This document shows, one piece after another, positions 24,914 through 34,846 of a stretch of 64,000 nt of DNA. Below the pieces are notes generated by a model. The model was not told the origin of the DNA, did not search any database, and saw nothing but the letters and a program-made list of their open reading frames with translations. The stretch covers positions 2,170,001 to 2,234,000 of the forward strand of contig NZ_AP022598.1 of NCBI RefSeq assembly GCF_010725485.1. The letters are read 5' to 3'. The position numbers and the translations under genes were made by a program. Position 1 is the first letter of the stretch. Every line of letters starts with the position of its first letter. Origin of the DNA: Mycolicibacterium parafortuitum. GTDB lineage: Bacteria; Actinomycetota; Actinomycetes; Mycobacteriales; Mycobacteriaceae.

Positions 24914-25821
24914 CGCAGAATCGCCCGGTGGTCGGTCGTGCGGGTGAAAGGTCGTCCCAGTACGCCCTCGGTCCGGCCCACCAGTAGCGCGAAAGCCTCT
25001 CCTGGGCCGAACTTCTCCGGTTTGCGTAGTGGCATCAGCGCTGCGGCAACGAGATTGGCGGCCTTGTACCACAGCGGATAGTGCCACAGCCGCAACACGT
25101 ACCCGTGCCCGCGTCCGTAGCCGCGCTGCTTACGCCGGCGCTCGTGCGGGGGAAGGTGGGCGAACTCGGTCTGGGCCCGGATCGCGATGTCGGGGACCCA
25201 GGTGATCGCGAAGCCGTCGTGCTCGGCCATCCGCAGCAGCAGATCGGGTCCCTCGCCGGACTGCCAGGGCGTATCGGCCCCGGAGCCCAGCGTGGTGTTC
25301 CAACCGCCTGCGGCCTCGAATGCGATGCGCTCGAACAGTGTCGCGGGCTCCATCGCACCCCATACATTCCGCCGGGTCAGCGTCGAACCGGGCGGGGGGA
25401 GAGGGTTTCTCGGACCTTCGGTGTCCACGAGTTGGGCCGCGACCGCGGTCGTCGGAGCGACGCAGTGCTGCGACAGCCGCGTGAGAGTGTCTGGCTCGAT
25501 ACGGGTTGTGTCGTTGGGAAACCAGAGCCAGTCGACATCATCGCTCAGCGCCGCGGCCGCGGCGTTGCGCCCGTTGGAGATTCCACGGGGACTGACGACG
25601 GTCCGGATATCCAGCGAGCCGGAGAAGGACGCGACCAACTCGTCGAGCTCGGGGTTGTCGGCCTCGTCGTGGTGCGCGATCGCCACGGCAGATGGGCGCA
25701 GCGTCTGGGCGGCGAGATCGCCGAGCAGTTCGCGCAGTGGTCCCCATCGGCCGACCGTCGTGACGGCGACGCCGATCCTGACGCGATCCTGGTCCGGCGG
25801 CCCACCATCGGTCTGGCCCAT
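24910..25821 (-). CDS. GT2-family glycosyltransferase
   Basis: 303 residues of the GT-A fold. The N-terminal VRIGVAVTTVGRWGPLRELL, a VSPRGISNGRNAAAAAL donor loop, and WLWFPNDTTR occupying the position of the metal-binding DxD region (here NDT) are visible. The C-terminal part has basic and aromatic residues (RRRKQRGYGRGHG, then LRLWHYPLWYKAANLVAAAL), suggesting membrane association. It lies 58 bp downstream of the Ddn-like gene on the same strand and overlaps the glycoside hydrolase start, so it may be read from the KstR-controlled fadA5 transcript. Not a BcsA-type processive synthase (too short, no QxxRW). Confidence 0.75.
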   Translation of the reverse strand: MGQTDGGPPDQDRVRIGVAVTTVGRWGPLRELLGDLAAQTLRPSAVAIAHHDEADNPELDELVASFSGSLDIRTVVSPRGISNGRNAAAAALSDDVDWLWFPNDTTRIEPDTLTRLSQHCVAPTTAVAAQLVDTEGPRNPLPPPGSTLTRRNVWGAMEPATLFERIAFEAAGGWNTTLGSGADTPWQSGEGPDLLLRMAEHDGFAITWVPDIAIRAQTEFAHLPPHERRRKQRGYGRGHGYVLRLWHYPLWYKAANLVAAALMPLRKPEKFGPGEAFALLVGRTEGVLGRPFTRTTDHRAILR

Positions 25822-25879
25822 GCCCGAGAGCCTAGACGACGGTTTGCCGGCGGCCGGTGGGAACCGGCGGCCACGGACG

Positions 25880-26380
25880 TCAGGCCGGGTCGCAGATCAG
25901 GATCGGGATCTTGCGGTCGGTGTAGGTCCGGTAATTGATGAAGTCCGGGTACATCGCGTCGAGCTTGGGCCAGTACTCGTCACGTTCGGCGTCGGTCGCG
26001 TCGCGCGCCACAAGCGTCAGCTTCTCGTTCTTGACCTGGAACGTCACGTTCGGGTTGGCCTGGATGTTCAGGTACCACATCGGGTTCGTGGCCCGGCCGC
26101 CCTGCGAGGCGACGAGAACGATGCGGTTGCCCTCCCGCAGGAACAGCAGCGGGCTGTCCCGCGGCTCACCGGACTTGCGCCCGATGGTGGTCAGGATGCC
26201 CACCGGAGGTGGCGCGCTGAACCGGTTGGAGCCGCCGCGCCACTTGTAGCCGAGCCGGCCACCGGTCGCCTTGTAGGCCCAGGTGTTGAACTTCGACATC
26301 CACTTGATGCCGGTGCCGACCGCCTTCGAGTTGAGGCTCTCGACCTGCTTGGGACTCAGTGGCTTGGGCGCTTCGACCAT
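25880..26380 (-). CDS. Deazaflavin (F420)-dependent nitroreductase-family protein, Ddn-like (Rv3547 homologue)
   Basis: 166 residues of the split-barrel Ddn family. Features include WMSKFNTWAYKATGGRLGYK, the F420-binding GILTTIGRKSGEPRDSPLLF block and GGRATNPMWYLNIQANPNV. These enzymes use reduced F420 to reduce quinones and nitro compounds; Rv3547 activates pretomanid in M. tuberculosis. The position behind fadA5 matches Rv3546-Rv3547. It starts nine bases after the stop of the small gene at 26390-26776 and is probably in the KstR-controlled fadA5 operon. Confidence 0.88.
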   Translation of the reverse strand: MVEAPKPLSPKQVESLNSKAVGTGIKWMSKFNTWAYKATGGRLGYKWRGGSNRFSAPPPVGILTTIGRKSGEPRDSPLLFLREGNRIVLVASQGGRATNPMWYLNIQANPNVTFQVKNEKLTLVARDATDAERDEYWPKLDAMYPDFINYRTYTDRKIPILICDPA

Positions 26381-26389
26381 GGCGGGATC

Positions 26390-26775
26390 CTATCGGCTCA
26401 GGAACGGGCGGATCGAGGCGTTGATGTGGTGGATCTGCGCCCGTCCGGACGGATCGTCAGCCGGGATCAGGAACGTCTCGTCGATGCGTGCGCCGACGCT
26501 GCGGCCGGCCAGCGAGGGCTTGGTCGACAGCTCGAACCGCGCCCGCACGGTGTCGCCGTCCACGGTGAACTCCGGGGTCGTGACCGACTTGATCACCTTG
26601 TACTGCAGCCCGCGGTTGAGGCTGCGGCGCAGGTGCTCTCCCGAGAACCCGGTCTTGAGGCCGACCTCGACGCGGGTGCAGCCCGGTGCGAACGGCACGT
26701 CGTCGGCGCGATGGCTGGCCAGTGCGCTGATGTAGCTCTGCGCCGCGGCGATGCGGTCCTGATCCGGTATGGGCA

Positions 26776-26776
<1 letters not shown>
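26390..26776 (-). CDS. Small SnoaL/NTF2-like protein overlapping fadA5
   Basis: 128 residues. The GTG start shares one base with the fadA5 stop (TAGTG), indicating translational coupling. The sequence (DRIAAAQSYISALASHRADD, VPFAPGCTRVEVG, IKSVTTPEFTVDGDTVRARF, QIHHINASIRPFL) has the helix-then-curved-sheet pattern of SnoaL/NTF2-like folds, a recognition I hold moderately. No such gene sits between Rv3546 and Rv3547 in M. tuberculosis. Its tight coupling to the thiolase suggests an accessory role in side-chain degradation, such as binding or isomerising a steroid intermediate, but this is inference only. Confidence 0.7.
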
Positions 26777-27948
<1,172 letters not shown>

Positions 27949-27949
27949 C

Positions 27950-27963
27950 TAGAACACGTTCCA
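27950..27963. promoter_or_regulatory. KstR operator next to fadA5
   Basis: TAGAACACGTTCCA fits TnnAACnnGTTnnA. It lies 10 bp upstream of the fadA5 start codon, so fadA5 mRNA probably has a very short or no leader. Confidence 0.9.
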
Positions 27964-28028
27964 TTAGTCTGACAAGCAGCGTTGCCTGCGTGCCTTTCAT
28001 CTGCGGTGGAGGCATGTTTTACTGGCAC

Positions 28029-28042
28029 TAGAACACGTTGCA
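28029..28042. promoter_or_regulatory. KstR operator next to cyp125
   Basis: TAGAACACGTTGCA fits TnnAACnnGTTnnA and lies 18 bp before the cyp125 start. It is a second box in the same 121-bp divergent region, 79 bp (start to start) from the fadA5-side box. Confidence 0.9.
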
Positions 28043-28060
28043 TTTGAGGAGCCCATACCT

Positions 28061-29320
28061 ATGTCAGGCACGAATTCCTGTCCCGTTTCGCCCGAGTTCG
28101 ACTTCCTCGACGCGACCCTGAACCTCGAACGCCTGCCTGTCGAGGAACTGGCGGAGCTGCGTAAGTCGGAGCCTATCCACTGGGTCGACGTGCCCGGCGG
28201 TACGGGCGGGTTCGGGGACAAGGGCTACTGGCTTGTCACCAAGCACGCCGACGTCAAAGAGGTGTCCAAGCGCAACGACATCTTCGGTAGCTCGCCGGAC
28301 GGCGCCATCCCGGTGTGGCCGCAGGATATGACGCGCGATGCCATTGATCTACAGAAGGCCGTGCTGCTGAACATGGACGCCCCGCAGCACACGCGGCTGC
28401 GTAAGATCATCTCCCGCGGTTTCACCCCGCGTGCGGTCGGCCGGCTGGAGGACGAACTGCGGGCCCGCGCCCGCAAGATCGCCGAGACCGCCGCGGCCGC
28501 CGGGTCCGGCGACTTCGTCGAGCAGGTCTCCTGCGAACTGCCGCTGCAGGCGATCGCCGAGCTGTTGGGCGTCCCTCAGGACGACCGCGACAAGCTGTTC
28601 CGCTGGTCCAACGAGATGACCGCCGGTGAGGATCCGGAGTACGCCGACGTCGACCCGGCGATGTCGTCGTTCGAACTGATCACCTACGCGATGAAGATGG
28701 CCGAGGAGCGGGCGAAGAACCCGACCGAGGACATCGTCACCAAGCTGATCGAGGCCGACATCGACGGCGAGAAGCTCTCCGACGACGAGTTCGGCTTCTT
28801 CGTCGTGATGCTCGCGGTGGCCGGCAACGAGACCACCCGCAACTCGATCACGCACGGCATGATCGCGTTCTCGCAGAACCCTGAGCAGTGGGAGCTGTAC
28901 AAGAAGGAGCGCCCGGAGACCGCGGCCGACGAGATCGTCCGCTGGGCCACCCCGGTGTCGGCGTTCCAGCGCACCGCCCTGGAGGACACCGAACTGGGCG
29001 GCGTGAAGATCAAGAAGGGCGAGCGCGTGGTGATGTCCTACCGCTCGGCCAACTTCGACGAAGAGGTCTTCGACAACCCGCACAGCTTCGACATCACGCG
29101 TAACCCGAACCCGCACGTCGGTTTCGGTGGTACCGGTGCGCATTACTGCATCGGTGCCAACCTCGCCAAGATGACGATCAACCTGATCTTCAACGCGATC
29201 GCCGACGCGATGCCCGACCTGAAGCCGATCGGCGAGCCCGAGCGGCTGAAGTCCGGGTGGCTCAACGGCATCAAGCATTGGCAGGTCGACTACACCGGCA
29301 AGTGCCCGGTTCAGCACTGA
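28061..29320 (+). CDS. cyp125: Cytochrome P450 CYP125, steroid C26 monooxygenase
   Basis: A 419-residue soluble P450. I-helix AGNETTR at about residues 254-260, K-helix EIVR at about 291 and the heme loop GFGGTGAHYCIG with ligand Cys 363. CYP125 (Rv3545c) oxidises cholesterol or cholest-4-en-3-one at C26 to start side-chain degradation. The ATG is preceded by GAGGAG and a KstR box. It is the first gene of a compact operon with fadE28, fadE29, chsH2, chsH1 and ltp2, the M. tuberculosis igr locus. The sequence is somewhat shorter at the N-terminus than Rv3545c. Confidence 0.95.
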   Translation: MSGTNSCPVSPEFDFLDATLNLERLPVEELAELRKSEPIHWVDVPGGTGGFGDKGYWLVTKHADVKEVSKRNDIFGSSPDGAIPVWPQDMTRDAIDLQKAVLLNMDAPQHTRLRKIISRGFTPRAVGRLEDELRARARKIAETAAAAGSGDFVEQVSCELPLQAIAELLGVPQDDRDKLFRWSNEMTAGEDPEYADVDPAMSSFELITYAMKMAEERAKNPTEDIVTKLIEADIDGEKLSDDEFGFFVVMLAVAGNETTRNSITHGMIAFSQNPEQWELYKKERPETAADEIVRWATPVSAFQRTALEDTELGGVKIKKGERVVMSYRSANFDEEVFDNPHSFDITRNPNPHVGFGGTGAHYCIGANLAKMTINLIFNAIADAMPDLKPIGEPERLKSGWLNGIKHWQVDYTGKCPVQH

Positions 29321-29356
29321 CGCGCTGACAGGCTCGAAGACTCAAGGAGGAGTCGG

Positions 29357-30385
29357 GTGGATTTCAGTCCAGACGAGGGGCAGCAGGCTGTCGCCGATGT
29401 GGTGACGTCGGTGCTCGAGCGTGAGAACAGCTGGGACGCCCTTGTTTCCGGCGGGGTGGCCGCGCTCGGGGTGCCGGAGCGGCTCGGCGGAGACGGGGTC
29501 GGGCTCACCGAGATCGCGACGGCGCTCACCGAGATCGGCAGGCACGGGACGATCAGCCCCGCGCTGGTCACCCTGGGTGCCACCGCCATCCTGCTTGATC
29601 TTGCTTCCGACGAGCAGCAGGACCGCTTCCTGGCCGGCGTCGCGAAGGGCTCGGTGCTGTCACTGGCGCTCAACGAGCCCGGTGACCAGCTGCCGGCCCA
29701 GCCCGCGGTCAGTTTTGCCGAGGGCAGGCTCAACGGCACCAAGATCGGTGTCGGCTATGCGGAGCAGGCGGACTGGATCCTCGTCACCGCCGACGCAGGT
29801 GTCGTGGTGGTGGCCGGCAATGCCGACGGGTTGACCGTGAGCAAAACCCCGGCGGCCAACGGCTCCGACGAGTACGTGGTGACGTTCGACGACGTCGCCG
29901 TCGCCGACACCGACGTGCTGCAGGGCGCGACGGCGGCGCGCGTCAACCAGCTCGTGCTGGCGGTGACCGGGGCTTTCGCGGCCGGGCTGGTGGCCGGCGC
30001 GCTGCGCCTGACCGCCGACTACGTCGCCAACCGTGAGCAGTTCGGACGTCCGCTGTCGACGTTCCAGACTGTGGCGGCGCAGCTGTCGGAGGTCTACATC
30101 GCTTCGCGGACAATCGATCTGGTGTCGAACTCGGTGGTGTGGAGGCTGTCCGAGGGGCTGGACGCCGACGAGGATCTGGCCATCCTCGGGTACTGGTTGA
30201 CCTCGCAGGCGCCGCCGGCGATGCGACTGTGCCACCACCTGCACGGCGGCATGGGCATGGACATCACCTACCCGATGGACCGCTACTACTCGTCGATCAA
30301 GGACGTGACGAGGTTGCTCGGCGGCCCTTCGCACCGGCTGGATCTGGTGGGCGCCGGCCTGGGTGAGCGAAGCGACGGGAGATAA
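29357..30385 (+). CDS. fadE28: Acyl-CoA dehydrogenase subunit FadE28 (ChsE1)
   Basis: 342 residues, shorter than usual acyl-CoA dehydrogenases and with a reduced flavin site. It corresponds to ChsE1 of the alpha2beta2 ChsE1-ChsE2 enzyme that dehydrogenates 3-oxo-4-pregnene-20-carboxyl-CoA. Typical C-terminal residues (NREQFGRPLSTFQTVAAQLS, HHLHGGMGMDITYPM) are present. The GTG start has AGGAGG upstream and lies 36 bp after cyp125. Partner fadE29 begins one base after its stop. Confidence 0.93.
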   Translation: MDFSPDEGQQAVADVVTSVLERENSWDALVSGGVAALGVPERLGGDGVGLTEIATALTEIGRHGTISPALVTLGATAILLDLASDEQQDRFLAGVAKGSVLSLALNEPGDQLPAQPAVSFAEGRLNGTKIGVGYAEQADWILVTADAGVVVVAGNADGLTVSKTPAANGSDEYVVTFDDVAVADTDVLQGATAARVNQLVLAVTGAFAAGLVAGALRLTADYVANREQFGRPLSTFQTVAAQLSEVYIASRTIDLVSNSVVWRLSEGLDADEDLAILGYWLTSQAPPAMRLCHHLHGGMGMDITYPMDRYYSSIKDVTRLLGGPSHRLDLVGAGLGERSDGR

Positions 30386-30386
30386 C

Positions 30387-31550
30387 GTGTACATCGAACT
30401 GACGCCGGAGCAGCGTCGTCTGCAATCCGAGCTGCGCGAGTACTTTTCGACTCTGATCACGCCCGACGAAGCCGAGGCGATGGCGACCGACCGCCACAAT
30501 GAGGCCTACCGCGCCGTGATCAAGCGGATGGGGTCCGACGGAAAGCTCGGCGTGGGCTGGCCGAAGGAGTACGGCGGCCTCGGCTTCGGTCCGGTCGAGC
30601 AGCAGATCTTCGTCAACGAGGCCAACCGCGCCGACGTGCCGCTCCCGCTGGTAACGCTGCAGACGGTCGGTCCGACGCTGCAGGTCTACGGCACCGAGGC
30701 GCAGAAGAAGAAGTTCCTGCCCGGGATCCTTTCGGGCGACATCCATTTCGCGATCGGTTACTCCGAGCCCGAGGCCGGTACGGACCTCGCGTCGCTGCGG
30801 ACCACGGCCGTCAAACAGGGCGACGAGTACATCGTGAACGGCCAGAAGATGTGGACGACCGGCGCGCACGACGCCGACTACATCTGGCTGGCCTGCCGTA
30901 CGGATCCGGAAGCCGCCAAGCACAAAGGTATTTCGATCCTGATCGTCGACACCAAAGATCCTGGCTACTCGTGGACGCCGATCATCCTGTCCGACGGCGC
31001 TCACCACACCAACGCGTCGTACTACAACGACGTCCACGTGCCCGCCGACATGCTCGTCGGCGAGGAGAACGGTGGCTGGAAACTGATCACCACCCAGCTC
31101 AACCACGAGCGGGTGGGTCTCGGACCGGCTGGTCGGGTGGCCGGCATCTACGACCAGGTGCATGCGTGGGCGTCGAAGCCGGGCTCGGACGGGGTGACGC
31201 CGATCGAGCACGAGGACGTGCAGCGGCTGCTCGGCCAGATCAAAGCGATCTGGCGGGTGAACGAGTTGCTGAACTGGCAGGTGGCCGCATCGGGTGAGAC
31301 CATCGCCGTCGCTGACGCCGCGGCCACGAAAGTCTTTTCCACCGAACGCATCCAAGAGGTCGGCAGGCTCGCCGAGGAGATCGTCGGACGCCATGGCAAC
31401 CCGGCCGACTCCGAAACCGCCGAGCTGCTGGACTGGCTGGACAAGATGACCAAGCGCAACCTGGTCATCACGTTCGGCGGCGGGGTGAACGAGGTGATGC
31501 GCGAGATGATCGCGGCGAGCGGGCTCAGGGTCCCGAGGGTTCCCAGGTGA
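30387..31550 (+). CDS. fadE29: Acyl-CoA dehydrogenase subunit FadE29 (ChsE2)
   Basis: 387 residues, the same length as M. tuberculosis FadE29. The flavin-binding YSEPEAGTDLASLRT and WTTGAHDAD blocks and the C-terminal FGGGVNEVMREMIA are seen. It completes the heterotetrameric ChsE1E2 dehydrogenase acting on the C22 side chain. The GTG at 30387 is chosen because it directly follows the fadE28 TAA and gives the family length; a longer frame starts inside fadE28. Its stop overlaps the chsH2 start (GTGA). Confidence 0.93.
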   Translation: MYIELTPEQRRLQSELREYFSTLITPDEAEAMATDRHNEAYRAVIKRMGSDGKLGVGWPKEYGGLGFGPVEQQIFVNEANRADVPLPLVTLQTVGPTLQVYGTEAQKKKFLPGILSGDIHFAIGYSEPEAGTDLASLRTTAVKQGDEYIVNGQKMWTTGAHDADYIWLACRTDPEAAKHKGISILIVDTKDPGYSWTPIILSDGAHHTNASYYNDVHVPADMLVGEENGGWKLITTQLNHERVGLGPAGRVAGIYDQVHAWASKPGSDGVTPIEHEDVQRLLGQIKAIWRVNELLNWQVAASGETIAVADAAATKVFSTERIQEVGRLAEEIVGRHGNPADSETAELLDWLDKMTKRNLVITFGGGVNEVMREMIAASGLRVPRVPR

Positions 31551-32494
31551 GCGATCTGCAGACCGGTATCGACCAGATCAAGGCGGCGGGCAAGAGCGAA
31601 CCGCGCGACGGCCGAGACCCGGTGAACCAGCCGATGATCCACCACTGGGTCGACGCCATCGGGGACAAGAATCCGATCTACGTCGACGAGGCCGCGGCCA
31701 AGAACGCCGGCCATCCCGGCATCGTCGCGCCGCCGGCGATGATCCAGGTGTGGACGATGGGTGGGCTGGGTCAGGGCCGCGCCGACGACGATCCGCTGTC
31801 GAAGATGATGAACCTCTTCGACGAGGCCGGATATGTCGGAGTGGTCGCGACCAACTGTGAGCAGACCTATCACCGGTACCTGCAGCCCGGCGAAGAGTTG
31901 ACCATCCACGCGGAGATCACCGATGTGGTGGGACCCAAGCAGACGGCGCTCGGCGAGGGCTTTTTCATCAACCAGCTGATCACCTGGACGGCGGCCGGTG
32001 GTGAATCGGTCGCCGAGATGAACTGGCGCATCATGAAGTTCAAACCACGGGCCGACGACAAGCCTGCGGTTCCCGAGGATCTGGACCCGGACAAGCTGAT
32101 GCGTCCGGCGTCGTCGAAGGACACCAGGTTCTTCTGGGAGGGCGTCAACGCCCACGAGTTGCGTATCCAGAAGCGGCCCGACGGCAGTCTGCAACATCCG
32201 CCGGTGCCCGCGCTGTGGAAGGCGAAGGACGAGACCACCGACTACGTCGTCGCGAGCGGCAACGGCACGGTGTTCAGCTACGTCGTCCACCACGCTCCGC
32301 AGGTGCCGGGACGCTCTCTGCCGTTTGTGATCGCTCTCGTCGAACTGGAGGAAGGCGTCCGGATGCTCGGTGAACTCCGGGGCGTCGATCCGGCGTCCGT
32401 CAAGATCGGAATGCCGGTGCGCGCAACGTATATCGATTTCCCCGACAGCGACGTCAGCCCCGCGTGGACGCTGTACGCCTGGGAGCCGGCCTGA
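31547..32494 (+). CDS. chsH2: ChsH2: MaoC-like hydratase fused to DUF35 domain
   Basis: 315 residues: an N-terminal MaoC-like hotdog half (GIVAPPAMIQVWTMGGLGQG) and a C-terminal DUF35/OB-fold half (SLPFVIALVELEEGVRMLGE, then GMPVRATYIDFP). With ChsH1 it hydrates the enoyl-CoA made by ChsE1E2; its DUF35 domain also binds Ltp2 to form the aldolase complex. The DUF35 zinc cysteines are not evident here. Starts at GTG overlapping fadE29, ends overlapping chsH1 (TGATG). Homologue of Rv3542c. Confidence 0.92.
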   Translation: MSDLQTGIDQIKAAGKSEPRDGRDPVNQPMIHHWVDAIGDKNPIYVDEAAAKNAGHPGIVAPPAMIQVWTMGGLGQGRADDDPLSKMMNLFDEAGYVGVVATNCEQTYHRYLQPGEELTIHAEITDVVGPKQTALGEGFFINQLITWTAAGGESVAEMNWRIMKFKPRADDKPAVPEDLDPDKLMRPASSKDTRFFWEGVNAHELRIQKRPDGSLQHPPVPALWKAKDETTDYVVASGNGTVFSYVVHHAPQVPGRSLPFVIALVELEEGVRMLGELRGVDPASVKIGMPVRATYIDFPDSDVSPAWTLYAWEPA

Positions 32495-32898
32495 TGAGCG
32501 CCCCCGCACTGGAAGTCGGCACCGTCCTGCCGGAGCTGAAGATCTACGGCGACCCGACGTTCATCGTCTCGACGGCGATCGCCACCCGCGACTATCAGGA
32601 CGTTCACCACGACCGAGACAAGGCGCAGGCCAAGGGATCGAAGGACATCTTCGTCAACATCCTCACCGACACCGGTCTGGTGCAGCGCTATCTGACCGAC
32701 TGGGCGGGTCCCACGGCGCGGATCAAGTCGATCGGGCTGCGTCTCGGTGTGCCGTGGTATGCCTACGACACCATCACCTTCACCGGGGAGGTCACCGCCG
32801 TCGAGGGCGGCGTCGCCACCGTCAAGGTGGTCGGTGCCAACAGCCTCGGCAGTCACGTCATCGCCACGGCCACACTCACTTTGGGGGCAGACTCATGA
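32494..32898 (+). CDS. chsH1: ChsH1 MaoC-like hydratase subunit
   Basis: 134 residues of the hotdog fold. The catalytic MaoC signature RDYQDVHHDRDKAQAKGSKD carries the expected Asp and His. Pairs with ChsH2 as the alpha2beta2 steroid enoyl-CoA hydratase (Rv3541c-Rv3542c). The ATG overlaps the chsH2 stop by one base and its own stop overlaps ltp2 (ATGA), so the stoichiometry is probably set by coupling. Confidence 0.93.
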   Translation: MSAPALEVGTVLPELKIYGDPTFIVSTAIATRDYQDVHHDRDKAQAKGSKDIFVNILTDTGLVQRYLTDWAGPTARIKSIGLRLGVPWYAYDTITFTGEVTAVEGGVATVKVVGANSLGSHVIATATLTLGADS

Positions 32899-34058
32899 CC
32901 GGCCTGTCCGGCAAGGCGGCGATCGCCGGAATCGGCGCCACCGACTTCTCGAAGAACTCTGGCCGCAGCGAACTGCGGCTGGCGGCCGAGGCGGTTCTCG
33001 ACGCGCTCGATGACGCAGGTCTGTCTCCGCAGGACGTCGACGGTCTGGTCACCTTCACCATGGACTCGAACCTGGAGACCGCCGTCGCGCGGTCGACCGG
33101 GATCGGGGACCTGAAGTTCTTCAGCCAGATCGGTTACGGCGGAGGCGCCGCCGCGGCGACGGTCCAGCAGGCCGCGATCGCGGTGGCCACCGGTGTGGCC
33201 GAGGTGGTCGTCGCGTACCGCGCGTTCAACGAACGCTCCGAGCATCGGTTCGGCCAGGTGATGACCGGTCTGACGGTGAACGCGGATTCGCGCGGAGTCG
33301 AGTACAGCTGGTCCTATCCGCACGGGCTCAGCACCCCCGCGGCGTCGGTGGCGATGATTGCGCGCCGGTACATGCACGAGTTCGGCGCCACCAGTGCCGA
33401 TTTCGGGGTCATCTCGGTGGCCGACCGCAAGCACGCCGCCACCAACCCGAAGGCGCACTTCTACGGTAAGCCCATCACCATCGAAGACCATCAGAACTCC
33501 CGGTGGATCGCCGAACCGCTCCGGCTGCTGGACTGCTGCCAGGAGACCGACGGTGGGGTCGCGATCGTGGTGACCACGCCCGAACGTGCCAAGGATCTCA
33601 AGCACCGGCCGGTGACCATCGAGGCAGCGGCGCAGGCCGCGGGCGCCGACCAGTTCACGATGTACTCGTATTACCGCGAGGAACTCGGCCTGCCCGAGAT
33701 GGGCCTCGTCGGCCGGCAGCTGTGGCGGCAGTCCGGACTCACCCCGAGCGACATCCAGACCGCGGTCCTGTACGACCACTTCACGCCGTACACGTTGATC
33801 CAGCTGGAAGAGCTCGGTTTCTGCGGCAAGGGCGAGGCCAAGGATTTCATCGCCGGCGGCGCGATCGAGGTCGGCGGCAGACTTCCCATCAACACCCACG
33901 GTGGCCAACTCGGCGAGGCATACATCCACGGGATGAACGGAATTGCCGAGGGAGTCCGCCAGCTACGGGGGACGTCGGTGAATCAGGTTCCCGACGTCGA
34001 GCACGTGCTCGTCACCGCGGGAACGGGTGTGCCGACGTCGGGCCTGATCCTGGGCTGA
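32895..34058 (+). CDS. ltp2: Steroid side-chain aldol-lyase Ltp2
   Basis: 387 residues of the thiolase-like SCP-x/lipid-transfer-protein family, which lacks the thiolase nucleophile Cys. Ltp2 (Rv3540c), together with the DUF35 domain of ChsH2, splits 17-hydroxy-C22-CoA by retro-aldol cleavage into androst-4-ene-3,17-dione and propionyl-CoA. Visible family blocks include QIGYGGGAAAATVQQAAIAV, VLYDHFTPYTLIQLEELGFC and NTHGGQLGEAYIHGMNG. Last gene of the cyp125 operon; its start overlaps chsH1. Confidence 0.93.
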   Translation: MTGLSGKAAIAGIGATDFSKNSGRSELRLAAEAVLDALDDAGLSPQDVDGLVTFTMDSNLETAVARSTGIGDLKFFSQIGYGGGAAAATVQQAAIAVATGVAEVVVAYRAFNERSEHRFGQVMTGLTVNADSRGVEYSWSYPHGLSTPAASVAMIARRYMHEFGATSADFGVISVADRKHAATNPKAHFYGKPITIEDHQNSRWIAEPLRLLDCCQETDGGVAIVVTTPERAKDLKHRPVTIEAAAQAAGADQFTMYSYYREELGLPEMGLVGRQLWRQSGLTPSDIQTAVLYDHFTPYTLIQLEELGFCGKGEAKDFIAGGAIEVGGRLPINTHGGQLGEAYIHGMNGIAEGVRQLRGTSVNQVPDVEHVLVTAGTGVPTSGLILG

Positions 34059-34095
34059 CGCCCGATCCCAGACGCGGCCGGTTACCCTTGGCCAG

Positions 34096-34794
34096 ATGAG
34101 CTCCCACGAGCCGAATCCCGACGACGACACCGGGCCGCTGAGCGTCAACAGGATCGGCTCGACGACGAGCCGGCCGACGTCGCACCACGAAGCGCCGTTG
34201 ACGGTGAATCCGCGTCCTTCCCAGAGGAATCGGGCGCCCGTCGTTCCCATCGTGGCGGCGGCAGTGGCGGTCGTCGGTCTCGGGGCACTCGCATGGACGT
34301 TCTGGCCGACAGACGACGGCGCGGATTCGCCGGCGGCGGAAACCCCTTCGGCCGATGAAGCCGAGGCACAGCAGGCGGCGAAGCGACTGCAGGCGATGTT
34401 GCCCGAGGGCTACACCGCCGACGCCTGTGAGCCCGTCGTACCGTCGAATGGGGCGCTGGCACAAGTCCGTTGTGCCGAGAACGACGACGTCCGCGGTCCG
34501 CTGACGGCGACCTACACGCTGGTGTCGGACCGCGATGCGCTCGAGGCATATTTCGACGAGGTCGTCGCGAAGATGTCGGTGGTGAACTGCCCGGGCAACA
34601 TCCAGTCGCCGGGGCCGTGGCGGCGGAACGCCGACCCCGACCGGCCGGTCGGAACTCTGGTGTGCGGATTCCAGGAGAGCAAACCGGCCGTGGCATGGAC
34701 GACCGACGCGGACCTCGCCGTCAACGAGGTCCAGTCCGGTCCGCAGGGGCCCAACATGGTTCAGCTCTACACCTGGTGGTCGTCGCACTCCTGA
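34096..34794 (+). CDS. Single-pass membrane protein of unknown function
   Basis: 232 residues. A polar N-terminus of about 50 residues is followed by one membrane helix (PVVPIVAAAVAVVGLGALAW) and an extracytoplasmic domain of about 160 residues. That domain has Cys pairs (DACEPV, QVRCAEN, VNCPGN, LVCGFQ) probably forming disulfides. Similar sensor-like domains occur in mycobacterial membrane proteins and in the extracellular parts of some Ser/Thr kinases; no kinase domain is present. Lies 37 bp after ltp2 on the same strand but has its own upstream sequence. A hairpin follows at 34800-34830. Confidence 0.7.
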   Translation: MSSHEPNPDDDTGPLSVNRIGSTTSRPTSHHEAPLTVNPRPSQRNRAPVVPIVAAAVAVVGLGALAWTFWPTDDGADSPAAETPSADEAEAQQAAKRLQAMLPEGYTADACEPVVPSNGALAQVRCAENDDVRGPLTATYTLVSDRDALEAYFDEVVAKMSVVNCPGNIQSPGPWRRNADPDRPVGTLVCGFQESKPAVAWTTDADLAVNEVQSGPQGPNMVQLYTWWSSHS

Positions 34795-34799
34795 AACGA

Positions 34800-34830
34800 A
34801 CCGTGCCGCCTGCGGGGCAGGCGGCACGGT
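34800..34830. terminator. GC-rich hairpin terminator between convergent genes
   Basis: 14-base perfect arms at 34800-34813 and 34817-34830 with a 3-base loop. They are placed just after the stop of the membrane protein gene and before the stop of the convergent MPT63-like gene. Confidence 0.8.
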
Positions 34831-34846
34831 CGATGGTCGAGCCGGG

